Shown here one piece after another: positions 13,374 through 17,653 of a stretch of 17,653 nucleotides of DNA. The stretch lies in NCBI GenBank assembly GCA_964362625.1, contig CAYIFA010000014.1, positions 1 through 17,653 of the forward strand, given 5' to 3'. The stretch comes from CAYIFA01 sp964362625. GTDB taxonomy: Bacteria; Patescibacteriota; Minisyncoccia; 1-14-0-10-42-19. The number at the start of each line of letters is the position of its first letter. Within the stretch, counting starts at the first letter, position 1. A program made the translations under genes and the position numbers. The notes under the pieces are model-generated. The model worked only from the letters and a program-made list of their open reading frames with translations, was not told the origin of the DNA and did no database searches.

Positions 13374-13413
13374 AAAAAAGATCCCGTCGGCGGGACTTTT
13401 GAGTCCGTCCGCG
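13374..13413 (-). promoter_or_regulatory. Attenuator-like leader before rplC
   Basis: On the minus strand TCCCG (13395-13391) and CGGGA (13386-13382) form a stem with a CCGA loop, flanked by AAAAG and CTTTTTT, a terminator shape ending 6 bases before the rplC ATG. An alternative hairpin pairs GGACT (13406-13402) with AGTCC (13397-13393), extendable by CGG with CCG. It uses the left arm of the terminator stem, so the two exclude each other. The structures are seen directly; a regulatory role is inferred. Confidence 0.55.
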
Positions 13414-13429
13414 TAAAAACTACTTTATT

Positions 13430-13489
13430 TCACGAGCTATTTAAATTGTATGCCTCCTCTCGAAGCCCTCTAAGTACGATAGTTGGCAT
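13430..13489 (-). CDS. Possible 19-residue leader peptide upstream of rplC
   Basis: An ATG inside the first 44-bp repeat opens a reading frame MPTIVLRGLREEAYNLNSS ending in TGA, 24 bases before the antiterminator arm. The promoter in the repeat puts the RNA 5' end at about this ATG. An AGGAGG lies inside the frame, with no start codon suitably placed after it. There is no run of one amino acid as in classical attenuator peptides. It may equally be meaningless: the same repeat supplies the start of the antitoxin gene in its other copy. Confidence 0.25.
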   Translation of the reverse strand: MPTIVLRGLREEAYNLNSS

Positions 13490-13532
13490 AAACGTATATT
13501 AGTATATATCCAAAAATAGCGCAATAGACGAT
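13484..13532. repeat. Direct repeat, copy 1 (rplC side)
   Basis: Positions 13484-13527 are identical over 44 bases to 14403-14446; after one mismatch four more bases agree. The repeat contains a minus-strand promoter and an ATG. The copies are 919 bp apart and bracket the small membrane protein gene and the toxin-antitoxin pair. Confidence 0.92.
13496..13524 (-). promoter_or_regulatory. Candidate rplC operon promoter inside repeat copy 1
   Basis: On the minus strand TTGCGC (13524-13519), 17 bases, TAATAT (13501-13496). It would give a leader of about 120 bases containing the short frame and the attenuator-like hairpins before rplC. It is the only reasonable promoter found on this strand between the toxin stop and rplC. 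Confidence 0.45.
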
Positions 13533-13547
13533 GCGTAAGACGAACCA

Positions 13548-13579
13548 TTGACAGTTTTGACGGTATAACTATACTGTCA
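13548..13579 (+). promoter_or_regulatory. Strong promoter with overlapping 7-bp inverted repeat
   Basis: Consensus TTGACA (13548-13553), 16 bases, TATACT (13570-13575), upstream of the only plus-strand gene. TGACAGT (13549-13555) and ACTGTCA (13573-13579) are inverted copies that cover both the -35 and -10 boxes, a layout expected for a repressor operator. The promoter is well supported; the operator is inferred. Confidence 0.65.
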
Positions 13580-13615
13580 GTAGATAAAAAACTGATTAAA
13601 ACTGGGGGCTAAGTA

Positions 13616-13867
13616 ATGTCCAAATGGGAAGCTGCGAGGCCATCTACAATTTTGATCTTGTTTTTTGTCCTACCCGCTATCGCTACTGTATTTCTCCCAA
13701 AAGCAATTTACGCCGCGGTAAACGGTAATTTCGCAGACAGTTGGGCGGGGTTTGCGCTATTCGGAATCTTTTTTTCGATGGAAATTGCCAGGCTTATATC
13801 GATTCTGTCGCCCTCACGACACATCAAATTCCATCAGGGCAAAACGGAAGTAGAAAAACAAGTCTAA
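13616..13867 (+). CDS. Small two-helix membrane protein, function unknown
   Basis: An 83-residue protein I do not recognise. Two hydrophobic segments, about residues 10-34 (TILILFFVLPAIATVF and onward) and 43-65 (SWAGFALFGIFFSMEIARLI), predict a helical hairpin in the membrane with a short basic/polar C-terminal tail. It is the only plus-strand gene of the window. It has its own promoter, a GGGGG ribosome-binding site 7 bases before the ATG, and a terminator, so it is a complete free-standing unit. It lies between the two 44-bp repeats with the toxin-antitoxin pair. A holin-like or immunity-like role is conceivable but nothing in the sequence shows it. Confidence 0.65.
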   Translation: MSKWEAARPSTILILFFVLPAIATVFLPKAIYAAVNGNFADSWAGFALFGIFFSMEIARLISILSPSRHIKFHQGKTEVEKQV

Positions 13868-13917
13868 AATTTTGTTGAAATTCCCATATTCCGCACTAAA
13901 CAAAAAGTGCTTAGTAC

Positions 13918-13950
13918 CTCGCCGAGCTCAACTCGACGAGTTTTTCTTTA
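13918..13950 (+). terminator. Intrinsic terminator of the small membrane protein gene
   Basis: CTCGCCGAG (13918-13926) and CTCGACGAG (13932-13940) form a 9-bp stem with one mismatch and a 5-base loop, followed by TTTTTCTTT on the plus strand. It overlaps the end of the convergent toxin gene. Confidence 0.7.
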
Positions 13951-14190
13951 GTTATGTTCGCAAATTTCGTGGAAAATATAAGAGTCTTTCTTGATTTCAA
14001 AATAGAATCTATAGTGGCCGGTGACACGGCCTTGCCACAAATCACGGCTTTCGTCGTATTTTTTGGCCCGAACCGAGGGATGACGAAAATCACGCGTAAG
14101 CAGCGTGAATTGTTTATCAAACGCTTTTCGAATTTTTATTGGGAGTTTATTATAACTCCTCTGAAAATAAGGAGTGAAAAACGATTTCAT
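13948..14190 (-). CDS. RelE/ParE-superfamily toxin
   Basis: An 80-residue basic protein with the RelE/ParE fold, normally an mRNA-cleaving (RelE) or gyrase-blocking (ParE) toxin. The N-terminal helices read FQRSYNKLPIKIRKAFDKQF, and the diagnostic C-terminal part is RDLWQGRVTGHYRFYFEIKK then a final strand ending in ICEHN, matching the pattern W-x-x-R-V-x-x-x-Y-R-x-x-F. The start overlaps the antitoxin stop by 4 bases, typical for coupled pairs. The conserved RV-GHYRF block fits RNA-cleaving members better than ParE, but the target is not certain. It converges on the small membrane protein gene. Confidence 0.85.
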   Translation of the reverse strand: MKSFFTPYFQRSYNKLPIKIRKAFDKQFTLLTRDFRHPSVRAKKYDESRDLWQGRVTGHYRFYFEIKKDSYIFHEICEHN

Positions 14191-14408
14191 CTACGATGTT
14201 TCTTCAAAGAACGAAGAAACGTCGTTGGTGTTTTGAACGGTCCATGTAATTCTCCTGTTTCCGCCTCTCGAAATGATTCTTGCAATCCCTGTTCGAGTTC
14301 TGAAATTTGGTCTTCGGGTTTTTGCCCCCAAAACAAACTGCGAGGAATTTTAATAAAAATAAAATCCTTATTTGTTTCAACTATCGGAGCCGCGCTTTTT
14401 ACTGGCAT
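14187..14408 (-). CDS. Antitoxin of the RelE/ParE-type pair
   Basis: A 73-residue protein upstream of and overlapping the toxin. It begins with a strand-rich segment (DFIFIKIPRSLFWG) and continues with a helix LEQGLQESFREAETGELHGP and a TTFLRSLKK end. The G-x-x-x-G-P-F-x-T-x-x-x-F-L-x-S-L pattern is common at the C-terminus of antitoxins for this toxin group, where it wraps the toxin. I see no clear DNA-binding domain. Its ATG and promoter are supplied by the second copy of the 44-bp repeat, with the -10 box 6 bases before the ATG and no Shine-Dalgarno sequence. Confidence 0.75.
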   Translation of the reverse strand: MPVKSAAPIVETNKDFIFIKIPRSLFWGQKPEDQISELEQGLQESFREAETGELHGPFKTPTTFLRSLKKHRR

Positions 14409-14451
14409 AAACGTATATTAGTATATATCCAAAAATAGCGCAATAGCCGAT
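14403..14451. repeat. Direct repeat, copy 2 (antitoxin promoter)
   Basis: The 44 bases 14403-14446 are identical to 13484-13527. The antitoxin start codon (14408-14406) lies inside. The copy begins with the first two codons of the antitoxin and extends through its whole promoter, which is why the sequence is a functional unit and not just a spacer. Confidence 0.92.
14415..14443 (-). promoter_or_regulatory. Toxin-antitoxin promoter in repeat copy 2
   Basis: Minus strand TTGCGC (14443-14438), 17 bases, TAATAT (14420-14415), then 6 bases to the antitoxin ATG. The same promoter is found in copy 1 in front of the rplC leader. Confidence 0.5.
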
Positions 14452-14483
14452 ATAGCATCCACGTACACCTATTTGAAATGTGT

Positions 14484-15044
14484 TTAAGGGGCTTTCCACG
14501 GAAAATACTTATCCCTGTATATACCCACATGAACATGCCATTCGTTTCTGGCCGAAAGCACCTTATAAATTAATTCCGCAACCACGCCCCTTCCTCCCCG
14601 TGCGTCGGTAATGATATCGGCAATTTTCTTGTTTTCGGCCATACCATCCACGGGCGTAGCCGATACGCCGACATTTTTCATCAAGCCCAAATCGCCTACG
14701 TCGTCACCCACATATAAAATCTCGTCTTTATTGACGCCGTACTTGCCGTGCAAAAACTCTAAAATACTTTTTTTATTTTTGATTAGGTCGTTTTTAAAAA
14801 ATATTTTCACCTGATGTTCTTTGGCCCTGGCTATGGCCGCCGTACTCTTTCTGCCGGTGATCAGCGCGACATCTAAGCCGGCCGACTTAGCCATCTTAAT
14901 TGCCGGCGCATCTTTACACGAAAATACTTTCATCTCGTTGCCTCTAGAATCCAGGTAAATATGCCCATCAGTGAGAACTCCATCTACATCGCTCAATACA
15001 AGTCTAATTTGTTTAAGTCTTTTGCTTAGTTTGATATTTTTCAT
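14484..15044 (-). CDS. KdsC-like HAD-superfamily phosphatase
   Basis: A 186-residue C0-type HAD phosphatase related to KdsC (3-deoxy-D-manno-octulosonate 8-phosphate phosphatase) and the phosphatase part of some CMP-sialic-acid enzymes. Motif I is SDVDGVLTDG (18-27, nucleophile Asp19, acid Asp21), motif II ITGR (62-65), motif IV YVGDDVGDLGLM (111-122), and the C-terminal DARGGRGVVAELI matches the KdsC tail that reaches into a neighbouring subunit. The start is the ATG at 15044, 6 bases after a good -10 box. A start 26 codons upstream would cross the preceding terminator and is rejected. CPR bacteria usually lack lipopolysaccharide, so the natural substrate is probably another nonulosonate or sugar phosphate. 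Confidence 0.85.
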   Translation of the reverse strand: MKNIKLSKRLKQIRLVLSDVDGVLTDGHIYLDSRGNEMKVFSCKDAPAIKMAKSAGLDVALITGRKSTAAIARAKEHQVKIFFKNDLIKNKKSILEFLHGKYGVNKDEILYVGDDVGDLGLMKNVGVSATPVDGMAENKKIADIITDARGGRGVVAELIYKVLSARNEWHVHVGIYRDKYFPWKAP

Positions 15045-15050
15045 GAGATA

Positions 15051-15079
15051 AATATAACAATTTTTGTAATTCTTGGCAA
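15051..15079 (-). promoter_or_regulatory. Promoter of the kdsC-like gene
   Basis: Minus strand TTGCCA (15079-15074), 17 bases, TATATT (15056-15051), then 6 bases to the ATG. It sits directly after the terminator of the upstream kinase gene. A leaderless transcript is expected. Confidence 0.65.
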
Positions 15080-15080
15080 C

Positions 15081-15104
15081 AAAAATGCCCGCAATTGCGG
15101 GCAT
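15081..15104 (-). terminator. Intrinsic terminator of the phosphotransferase gene
   Basis: A perfect palindrome: ATGCCCGC (15085-15092), AATT loop, GCGGGCAT (15097-15104). On the minus strand it is followed by a T-run (15085-15081). It lies 25 bases past the gene's stop. Confidence 0.85.
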
Positions 15105-15128
15105 GAATAAATGCAGCTCCAAAAAACC

Positions 15129-16193
15129 TTAGGACATTGCCTCGCTAATTGCTTCTGCCTCGCTTAACAATATGAAAAACTTCTCGTATTGCGCTTGGCA
15201 TACCTGATGATTTCTTTTTTTTAATTTGTACAACGAGTAGTTGTACGCCATTTTCCTAAGCAATAATTCTTGAGCAAACACAGGCAGCATTCTAATTTTT
15301 TCATCGGCCAGTTTATTTTCACCTAAATACTCACGTAAAAATATGGATATTCCATTAGGCAAAACCTCTGGCCACGGCTTGCCGGAAAAAACAACATGTT
15401 GTCTGACCAATCGATGACAAGCCGTCGCAACATCATAAATGATATCGGCACGGGCAATATTCTCAAAGTCAATTATTGCCGCCAATCTATCGCCTTGGAA
15501 AATAAAATTCTGCGGATGAATATCGCCATGAATCACCCCGTCCGATGTTTGGACGCTACCCAACTTTTCTTGAACCCTTTCAACAATGTTGCAGAAAAAC
15601 GAAAATCGCTCATGCAGCATTTGCTCAAATCCATTTTGGGCCCGCTGTTCAATCGCTAACTTCCACCAAGCAACACTGAAATGGCCAAATGAGCAACTAA
15701 GATCGCCCAGAGAAGACTTGTCAACAATCAGTTCCATCTTTTTGTGCAGCCGGGCCACTCCCCGAGCTGCTTGTGCTAATTGCGATTCTTCTCCGCGGTA
15801 ATGATCGCCTGGTATAAACTTAAAAACCTGCCAATCTAATCCTCTATGACTCGTTACAGCCTCGCCTTCAATATTAATAATGAAGTCGGGAACCATTGCT
15901 CCGGCCCCGCTCAATCCTTCCATTATCCTTGAGGAATGAATAACTTTTTCGTGACTTTTTGCAATATTACGCCTTACCAAATATACGACCCGTCCTTCGG
16001 ATGTCTCTCCTAAGACCATGTAATTATTACTGGATTGCTCCCACTCATTTACTTGCCGGACGGAATCAACGCGCAAAACCGGGTAGAAGTTTTTTAAAAG
16101 TTCTGACACATCCGCAATTACGTTATGAGGAACCGCCTTCCACGTAACCTGCCACTTACTGTGATCGTTTGGCTCAAACACGCCCGCCCCCAA
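15129..16193 (-). CDS. Aminoglycoside phosphotransferase (APH)-fold small-molecule kinase
   Basis: A 354-residue protein of the APH/choline-kinase family, which phosphorylates small hydroxyl or amino compounds; family members act on aminoglycosides, homoserine, choline, sugars or fructosamines. The catalytic loop is HGDIHPQN (222-229, base Asp224) and the metal-binding DFE is Asp242 in IIDFENIARADIIYDVA. The N-terminal lobe has YLVRR (71-75) as the likely nucleotide-binding strand with Lys replaced by Arg, and WQVFKFIPG (121-129) as the hinge. The start is uncertain: TTG at 16193, GTG at 16181 with GGGGG in front, or an ATT at 16217. It has its own consensus promoter and terminator. Nothing links it to drug resistance. 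Confidence 0.82.
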   Translation of the reverse strand: MGAGVFEPNDHSKWQVTWKAVPHNVIADVSELLKNFYPVLRVDSVRQVNEWEQSSNNYMVLGETSEGRVVYLVRRNIAKSHEKVIHSSRIMEGLSGAGAMVPDFIINIEGEAVTSHRGLDWQVFKFIPGDHYRGEESQLAQAARGVARLHKKMELIVDKSSLGDLSCSFGHFSVAWWKLAIEQRAQNGFEQMLHERFSFFCNIVERVQEKLGSVQTSDGVIHGDIHPQNFIFQGDRLAAIIDFENIARADIIYDVATACHRLVRQHVVFSGKPWPEVLPNGISIFLREYLGENKLADEKIRMLPVFAQELLLRKMAYNYSLYKLKKRNHQVCQAQYEKFFILLSEAEAISEAMS

Positions 16194-16225
16194 CCACGAT
16201 GCCGCTTGATCGAAAATCTACCCAG

Positions 16226-16254
16226 ACTATACTGCCGAACAATCCTTGTGTCAA
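16226..16254 (-). promoter_or_regulatory. Consensus promoter of the phosphotransferase gene, overlapping a terminator
   Basis: Minus strand TTGACA (16254-16249), an ideal 17-base spacer, TATAGT (16231-16226). The first bases of the -35 box are the end of the T-run of the rpsJ terminator, so termination and re-initiation are packed together. Confidence 0.75.
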
Positions 16255-16320
16255 AAAAGAAAACACGCCTTAAAACTGGCTTGCACTGAGCTGCTCGGAG
16301 TGTTTTAAGACGTGTTTTCT
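16253..16320 (-). terminator. Strong intrinsic terminator after tuf-rpsJ
   Basis: A 19-bp stem (16258-16276 with 16302-16320) closes a 25-base loop. The single non-Watson-Crick position is a G-U pair in the minus-strand RNA. A T-run follows (16257-16253). It lies 16 bases past the rpsJ stop and ends the tuf-rpsJ transcript before rplC. Confidence 0.9.
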
Positions 16321-16336
16321 GTATGATACGAAATTT

Positions 16337-16741
16337 TTACATCATCTTTATCTCTATATCTATTCCGGCGGGAAGATTTAGGTTGGTGAGCGCGTCAATA
16401 ATGCGCGGGGTCGGATTTAAAATATCAATCATCCGCTTGTGGATGCGCATCTCAAATTGTTCGCGGGCGTTTTTGTGGACAAAGGTAGAACGATTCACGG
16501 TATATTTCCTGATTTCGGTTGGGAGCGGCACCGGACCAGTAAGTTCAGCTCCGTGGCGCAAAGCCGTATCAACTATCTGCTTAACCGAAATATCAAGAAT
16601 CTTATGGTCATAAGCGCGCACGCGTATGCGTAATCGCTGCCGTTCTTCAGCGGCCTTGTCTATCTTCACGCTCGGCTTAACTCGAGCCGAGCTCGGCTTA
16701 GTCCTTACTGGCCTTTTGGATTTCGTGGCTGCTGCAGGCAT
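16337..16741 (-). CDS. rpsJ: 30S ribosomal protein S10 (uS10) with N-terminal extension
   Basis: Small-subunit head protein that in many bacteria also partners NusB in antitermination. The core begins near residue 35 (QRLRIRVRAYDHKILDISVKQI) and includes GPVPLPTEIRKYTVNRS and HVHKNAREQFE-like VHKNAREQFEMRIHKR, all typical. The standard protein has about 102 residues; the 134 here come from a Lys/Pro/Ala/Arg-rich extension of about 33 residues with no structure evident. The start at 16741 lies 12 bases after tuf. The tuf-rpsJ order is the usual one, but here a terminator follows and rplC is almost 3 kb away. Confidence 0.96.
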   Translation of the reverse strand: MPAAATKSKRPVRTKPSSARVKPSVKIDKAAEERQRLRIRVRAYDHKILDISVKQIVDTALRHGAELTGPVPLPTEIRKYTVNRSTFVHKNAREQFEMRIHKRMIDILNPTPRIIDALTNLNLPAGIDIEIKMM

Positions 16742-16753
16742 CTAAAGATTATA

Positions 16754-17630
16754 TTATTTAGAGATTTTAGTCACAACACCCGCGCCAACAGTCTTGCCTC
16801 CTTCGCGAATGGCGAAGCGCTGCTTTTCTTCAAGGGCGACCGGCGAAATTAGTTTTACGGATACGTTAACGGTGTCACCGGGCATAACCATTTCAGTGCC
16901 AGACGGCAGAGTTACTTCCCCAGTTACGTCGGTGGTACGCAGATAAAATTGCGGTTTGTAGCCGGTAAAAAACGGAGTATGCCTACCGCCTTCTTCCTTG
17001 GAGAGAATATATACTTCTCCGTCGAATTCAGTATGGGGGGTAACTGATCCGGGCTTAGCGAGCACCTGTCCGCGTTCCACGTCTTCTTTTTTAAGACCGC
17101 GCAAAAGAATCCCAGCGTTATCTCCGGCAAGCCCTTCATCCAACGATTTGTTGAACATTTCGATTCCGGTAACGGTTGATTTTTGCGTGTCTTTGAGCCC
17201 AACGATGGCTATTTCATCGCCAACTTTTATTTTGCCGCGTTCCACTCTTCCGGTAACCACAGTCCCTCGGCCCTCAATCGAAAAGATGTCTTCAACCGGC
17301 ATTAAGAACGGCTTGTCAACTTCGCGAACCGGTTCGGGAATATAACTATCAAGTTGCGCGGTAAGTTCCAAAATCTTTTTAACCCATTCATCATCAGCTG
17401 ATTTTGCTTCAAGAGCTTTCAACGCGGACCCGCGAATAATCGGGGTGTTTTCTCCCGGGTATTGATACTTAGTAAGAAGCTCGCGCACTTCAGTTTCAAC
17501 CAAGTCCACCAATTCAGTGTCATCTACCGTGTCAACCTTGTTTAAAAATACTACTATTGCCGGGACTCCGACTTGGCGCGCAAGCAGTATGTGCTCTCTA
17601 GTCTGGGGCATCGGGCCGTCGGCGGCGCTC
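16754..17630 (-). CDS. tuf: Elongation factor Tu, N-terminally truncated by the contig end
   Basis: GTPase that brings aminoacyl-tRNA to the ribosome. The 291 visible residues start at SAADGPMPQTREHILLARQ, equivalent to about residue 106 of a full-length EF-Tu, and run to the normal C-terminus (EGGKTVGAGVVTKISK). Present are the G4 motif NKVD and the G5 motif SAL, all of domain 2 (GRGTVVTGRVERG) and domain 3 (EEGGRHTPFFTGYKPQFYLR). Missing are the P-loop, switch I and DCPGH. The reading frame stays EF-Tu up to 17630 and then meets adapter sequence, so the ATG at 17611 is an internal Met, not a start. Confidence 0.98.
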
Positions 17631-17653
17631 AGATCGGAAGAGCGTCGTGTAGG
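17631..17653. other. Illumina TruSeq adapter remnant (sequencing artefact)
   Basis: The last 23 bases, beginning AGATCGGAAGAGCGTCGTGT, match the start of the common Illumina TruSeq adapter. The EF-Tu reading frame is normal up to the base before it. This is library sequence left in the assembly, not part of the genome. Confidence 0.96.

Noticed and set aside
13911..14120. A 69-residue minus-strand frame overlapping the RelE-type toxin
   Set aside because: It is another frame of the toxin gene, with low-quality composition and no family match; the toxin frame is clearly the coding one.
13528..14402. An insertion sequence between the repeats
   Set aside because: No transposase or recombinase reading frame and no terminal inverted repeats; only direct repeats are seen.
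13484..14451. The two 44-bp repeats as a CRISPR array
   Set aside because: There are only two copies, 919 bp apart, with genes between them and promoter content; no array or cas genes.
15045..15122. 26-residue N-terminal extension of the kdsC-like protein
   Set aside because: It crosses a perfect terminator palindrome and the gene's own promoter.
15129..16193. Aminoglycoside resistance gene
   Set aside because: The APH fold covers many unrelated kinases, and the sequence outside the catalytic motifs does not match a resistance enzyme I recognise.
16253..16320. The long hairpin after rpsJ as a miniature transposon end or integron site
   Set aside because: Position just past rpsJ, the wobble that pairs only in the minus-strand RNA, and the following T-run fit a terminator; no target-site duplication seen.
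17609..17611. ATG as the start of a short EF-Tu
   Set aside because: The frame continues upstream with residues SAADGP, exactly as in full-length EF-Tu, until the adapter; the Met is internal.

Overview
The window is the end of a contig that carries a nearly complete bacterial ribosomal-protein cluster (S10/spc type). All genes but one lie on the minus strand. The organism looks like a member of the Candidate Phyla Radiation (Patescibacteria), probably Parcubacteria-like. The reasons are the lean gene set with one-to-few-base junctions, the absence of rpmD (L30) between rpsE and rplO (a known trait of CPR), the wording of S3, L24 and L23, and the short accessory genes. UGA is used as a normal stop (rpsQ, rplN), so the UGA-glycine code of Gracilibacteria/SR1 does not apply. 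The lineage is inferred from reading proteins by eye, not from a tree.

In transcription order (right to left) the layout starts at the right edge. The last 23 bases (17631-17653) match the Illumina TruSeq adapter and are not biology. They cut tuf (EF-Tu), whose N-terminal third is missing. tuf is followed by rpsJ (S10) and then a very strong intrinsic terminator (16253-16320). Next comes an accessory block of about 3 kb (13368-16336) that separates rpsJ from rplC, two genes normally adjacent. The block holds an aminoglycoside-phosphotransferase-fold kinase, a KdsC-like HAD phosphatase, a RelE/ParE-type toxin-antitoxin pair, and one small two-helix membrane protein on the plus strand with its own promoter and terminator. 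Two 44-bp identical direct repeats, 919 bp apart, flank the membrane-protein/toxin-antitoxin segment. Each repeat carries a promoter and an ATG.

From 13367 down to 3433 runs the main operon: rplC, rplD, rplW, rplB, rpsS, rplV, rpsC, rplP, rpmC, rpsQ, rplN, rplX, rplE, rpsN (zinc type), rpsH, rplF, rplR, rpsE, rplO, secY. It is preceded by a leader with mutually exclusive hairpins that look like an attenuator, and it ends in a terminator after secY. adk and map follow, each apparently with its own promoter. The usual infA-rpmJ-rpsM-rpsK-rpsD-rpoA-rplQ continuation is absent. Instead there is a predicted lipoprotein, a hicBA toxin-antitoxin pair and ruvX.

Two themes stand out. First, several genes (map, adk, the kdsC-like gene, the relE-type antitoxin, perhaps ruvX and hicB) have a -10 box only about 6-10 bases before the start codon, which suggests leaderless transcripts. 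Second, REP-like two-hairpin elements and degenerate spacer repeats sit inside the operon, and in rpsS and rplV they have been read into the C-terminal coding sequence. No tRNA, rRNA, CRISPR array or transposase was seen, and no stretch over 300 bases lacks a gene.
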